From contig JALWTX010000014.1 of the NCBI GenBank assembly GCA_026993355.1, forward strand, positions 1 through 64,000: a DNA stretch of 64,000 bases, in the 5' to 3' direction. Both the position numbers and the translations under genes were made by a program. Below the pieces are notes generated by a model. It did not search any database. It saw only the letters and a program-made list of their open reading frames with translations, and was not told the origin of the DNA. Below, piece after piece: positions 63,701 through 64,000 of the stretch; the stretch's first letter is position 1; each line of letters starts with the position of its first letter. This DNA comes from Flavobacteriales bacterium. GTDB taxonomy: Bacteria; Bacteroidota; Bacteroidia; Flavobacteriales; Flavobacteriaceae.

Positions 63701-64000
63701 TTATCATTCTTATGACAGTGGTGCTTAGTATGATTGGTGTATTCCTTGGTTTAATTTTGATGCATCAAGATTTTATAGTGGTAATGACCATGATTGGCAT
63801 CATATCACTTGCCGGGATAGTGGTAAACAATGCCATTGTCTTGTTAGATTACACTTTGTTGACTATTAAACGCAAACGTTTAGAAGCTGGTATTGATGAG
63901 GATTCCATACCTACACCCACACATATTGTTTACGAAAGTCTGGTCGAAGCAGGCAAAACCCGTTTACGTCCTGTATTGCTTACAGCCATCACTACGGTTT
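60784..64000 (+). CDS. RND efflux permease (AcrB-like), truncated by the window edge
   Basis: The first 1072 residues of an inner-membrane RND pump; the frame stays open to the right edge. The N-terminal helix and start of the porter domain (ISMPREAFPDVAAPEVFVSTPY) and GMLVDNGIVIVENIYRF in TM4 are diagnostic. In AcrB the latter has a DD pair; here it is Asp409-Asn410. In TM10, GIVVNNAIVLLDYTLL has Asn (1015) where AcrB has the proton-relay Lys. Similar substitutions occur in other RND branches, so the pump is likely still active. Compounds exported are unknown. Confidence 0.93.
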   Translation, partial: MKKIFKEFSLSTGALKNVNTVKLIIALITIGGLYAYISMPREAFPDVAAPEVFVSTPYPGNSAEDIENLITRPLEKEFKKIKGIDEIKSTSKGGFSSIDIKFTFDVDPDKALEDVKDKIDEAMGDKEWPKDLPQDPKAMKLDISELKPIMNVNVSGDYPADRLKKFAEYLQDKIEQLPQISAADIRGVQDKEVEVAVDLNKMLSRNVSFGSIERAIRNENMTISAGDIKEDGLRRNVRVIGEFKDPNKIGDIIIRKAHGMVTYLRDVADVKYKQQEAESYAREFGRPVVMLDIKKRSGANQIEASDAIKQIVKQAKHNVFPKNIHVSITNDLSNKTRTQVSDLENSIILGMILVIGVLMFFMGFRNALFVGIAIPLSMLMSFLLLHIMGVTLNTMVLFALVLALGMLVDNGIVIVENIYRFRQEGYKPFEAAKYAVGEVAWPIIASTATTLAAFIPLAFWPGIIGEFMKYLPITLIIVLSSSLFVALVINPVLTMQYMTLEEKAKQKKVVIKRFIIYLTLGILLFLYKYLILKDPQSAKAAVANAFGLIFILLSLWVLFYNYILVASIKWFQNKFLPWLEVVYEKTLRYALKGKNVYVFFFGTVLLLVFSISLLKIFPPKTSFFPNTQPNQIYVFIEHPVGTDIEVVDKFTKKITKKIESYFNRKHYNYLLTSIIEQVGEGTGDPNKGVQGGKTPNKAKITLDFVDYKYRKGVNTSNILNDIRKLVSGYAGIKISVDKDQHKPPTGAPIDLELIGDDYDQLLEQAVNVKKYLDKAQIPGIEELQIDVDKNKPELPVYVDREKAGRLGIKTAQIGMALRTSIYGNEADRFKDGDDDYPINVRLEKKYRYDRQHLLNQHIIYRDQQTGKLVSVPISAVAQMKSASTFSAIKRKDLKRVISITSNVMEGYNANEIVAKLNNLMKNFNLPHNIKYEFQGEQKEMKKNMSFLLKALVIAIFLIFLILVTQFNSFTTPFIILMTVVLSMIGVFLGLILMHQDFIVVMTMIGIISLAGIVVNNAIVLLDYTLLTIKRKRLEAGIDEDSIPTPTHIVYESLVEAGKTRLRPVLLTAITTV

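Noticed and set aside
1-64000. tRNA, rRNA, prophage, toxin-antitoxin or complete insertion sequence
   Set aside because: I looked through the gaps and gene products and saw no cloverleaf, rRNA motif, integrase, capsid, transposase or toxin gene that I could support.

Overview
The window is chromosomal DNA of a low-GC member of Bacteroidota, most likely order Flavobacteriales. Evidence: a MutY-SSB-GldE block, two large secreted proteins with C-terminal type IX secretion (T9SS) sorting domains, a TonB with the flavobacterial PPIYPGC motif, DUF4292 and GYDIA-type GHMP kinase genes, a bacterial GGGP synthase, starts without Shine-Dalgarno sequences, and repeated upstream TAnnTTTG motifs (the Bacteroidota -7 element). 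No rRNA, tRNA, CRISPR array, prophage or intact insertion sequence was found.

Layout. 0.1-7.5 kb (minus): glycan flippase and glycosyltransferase, M14-like deacylase, GHMP kinase, mutY, ssb, gldE, marC. 7.5-12.6 kb (plus): ruvC, a GCS2-CBS fusion, an SPFH protein, a lone ABC ATPase, rsmG. 12.6-15.5 kb (minus): nrdB and pckA. 15.6-24.0 kb (plus): a saccharopine dehydrogenase-like gene, then a complete trpEGDCFBA operon behind a leader-peptide attenuator, with palindromic repeats in nearly every gap. 24-32 kb (minus): a T9SS lipoprotein-like beta-propeller, DUF4292, two TPR proteins, a sugar nucleotidyltransferase and a PhoD phosphatase. 32.3-35.3 kb (plus): ppdK and a tiny membrane protein. 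35.4-44.9 kb (minus): a secreted PAD-family deiminase with an arginine-rich envelope partner, an mscS-methyltransferase-GGGP synthase-xth operon, deoC, tonB and queE. 45-53.4 kb (mostly plus): a T9SS adhesin-like protein, trxA (minus), a DUF255 protein, and a cytochrome c / subtilase / broken cytochrome c cluster. 53.5-56.6 kb (minus): glutaryl-CoA dehydrogenase-like gene, envC-like gene and rnhB. An ORF-free gap of about 0.85 kb follows, then a TetR-TolC-adaptor-RND efflux operon that runs off the right edge.

How genes work together. trpL and the hairpins after it should couple charged tRNA-Trp supply to the whole trp operon. The trpE product also keeps an LLES feedback motif, so control appears double. 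pckA and ppdK both feed the PEP-pyruvate-oxaloacetate node. The GGGP synthase, a methyltransferase and a mechanosensitive channel form one overlapping envelope operon. The efflux operon carries its own TetR regulator.

Most interesting points: (1) a secreted PAD-family deiminase directly downstream of an exported protein with 24 arginines in a 72-residue stretch, which suggests an enzyme-substrate pair; (2) a textbook trp attenuator; (3) repeats concentrated in the trp operon; (4) a subtilase with a CxxCH motif between two cytochrome c genes, one frameshifted; (5) an RND adaptor with a C-terminal LysM domain; (6) a possible structured RNA in the 56.6-57.4 kb gap.
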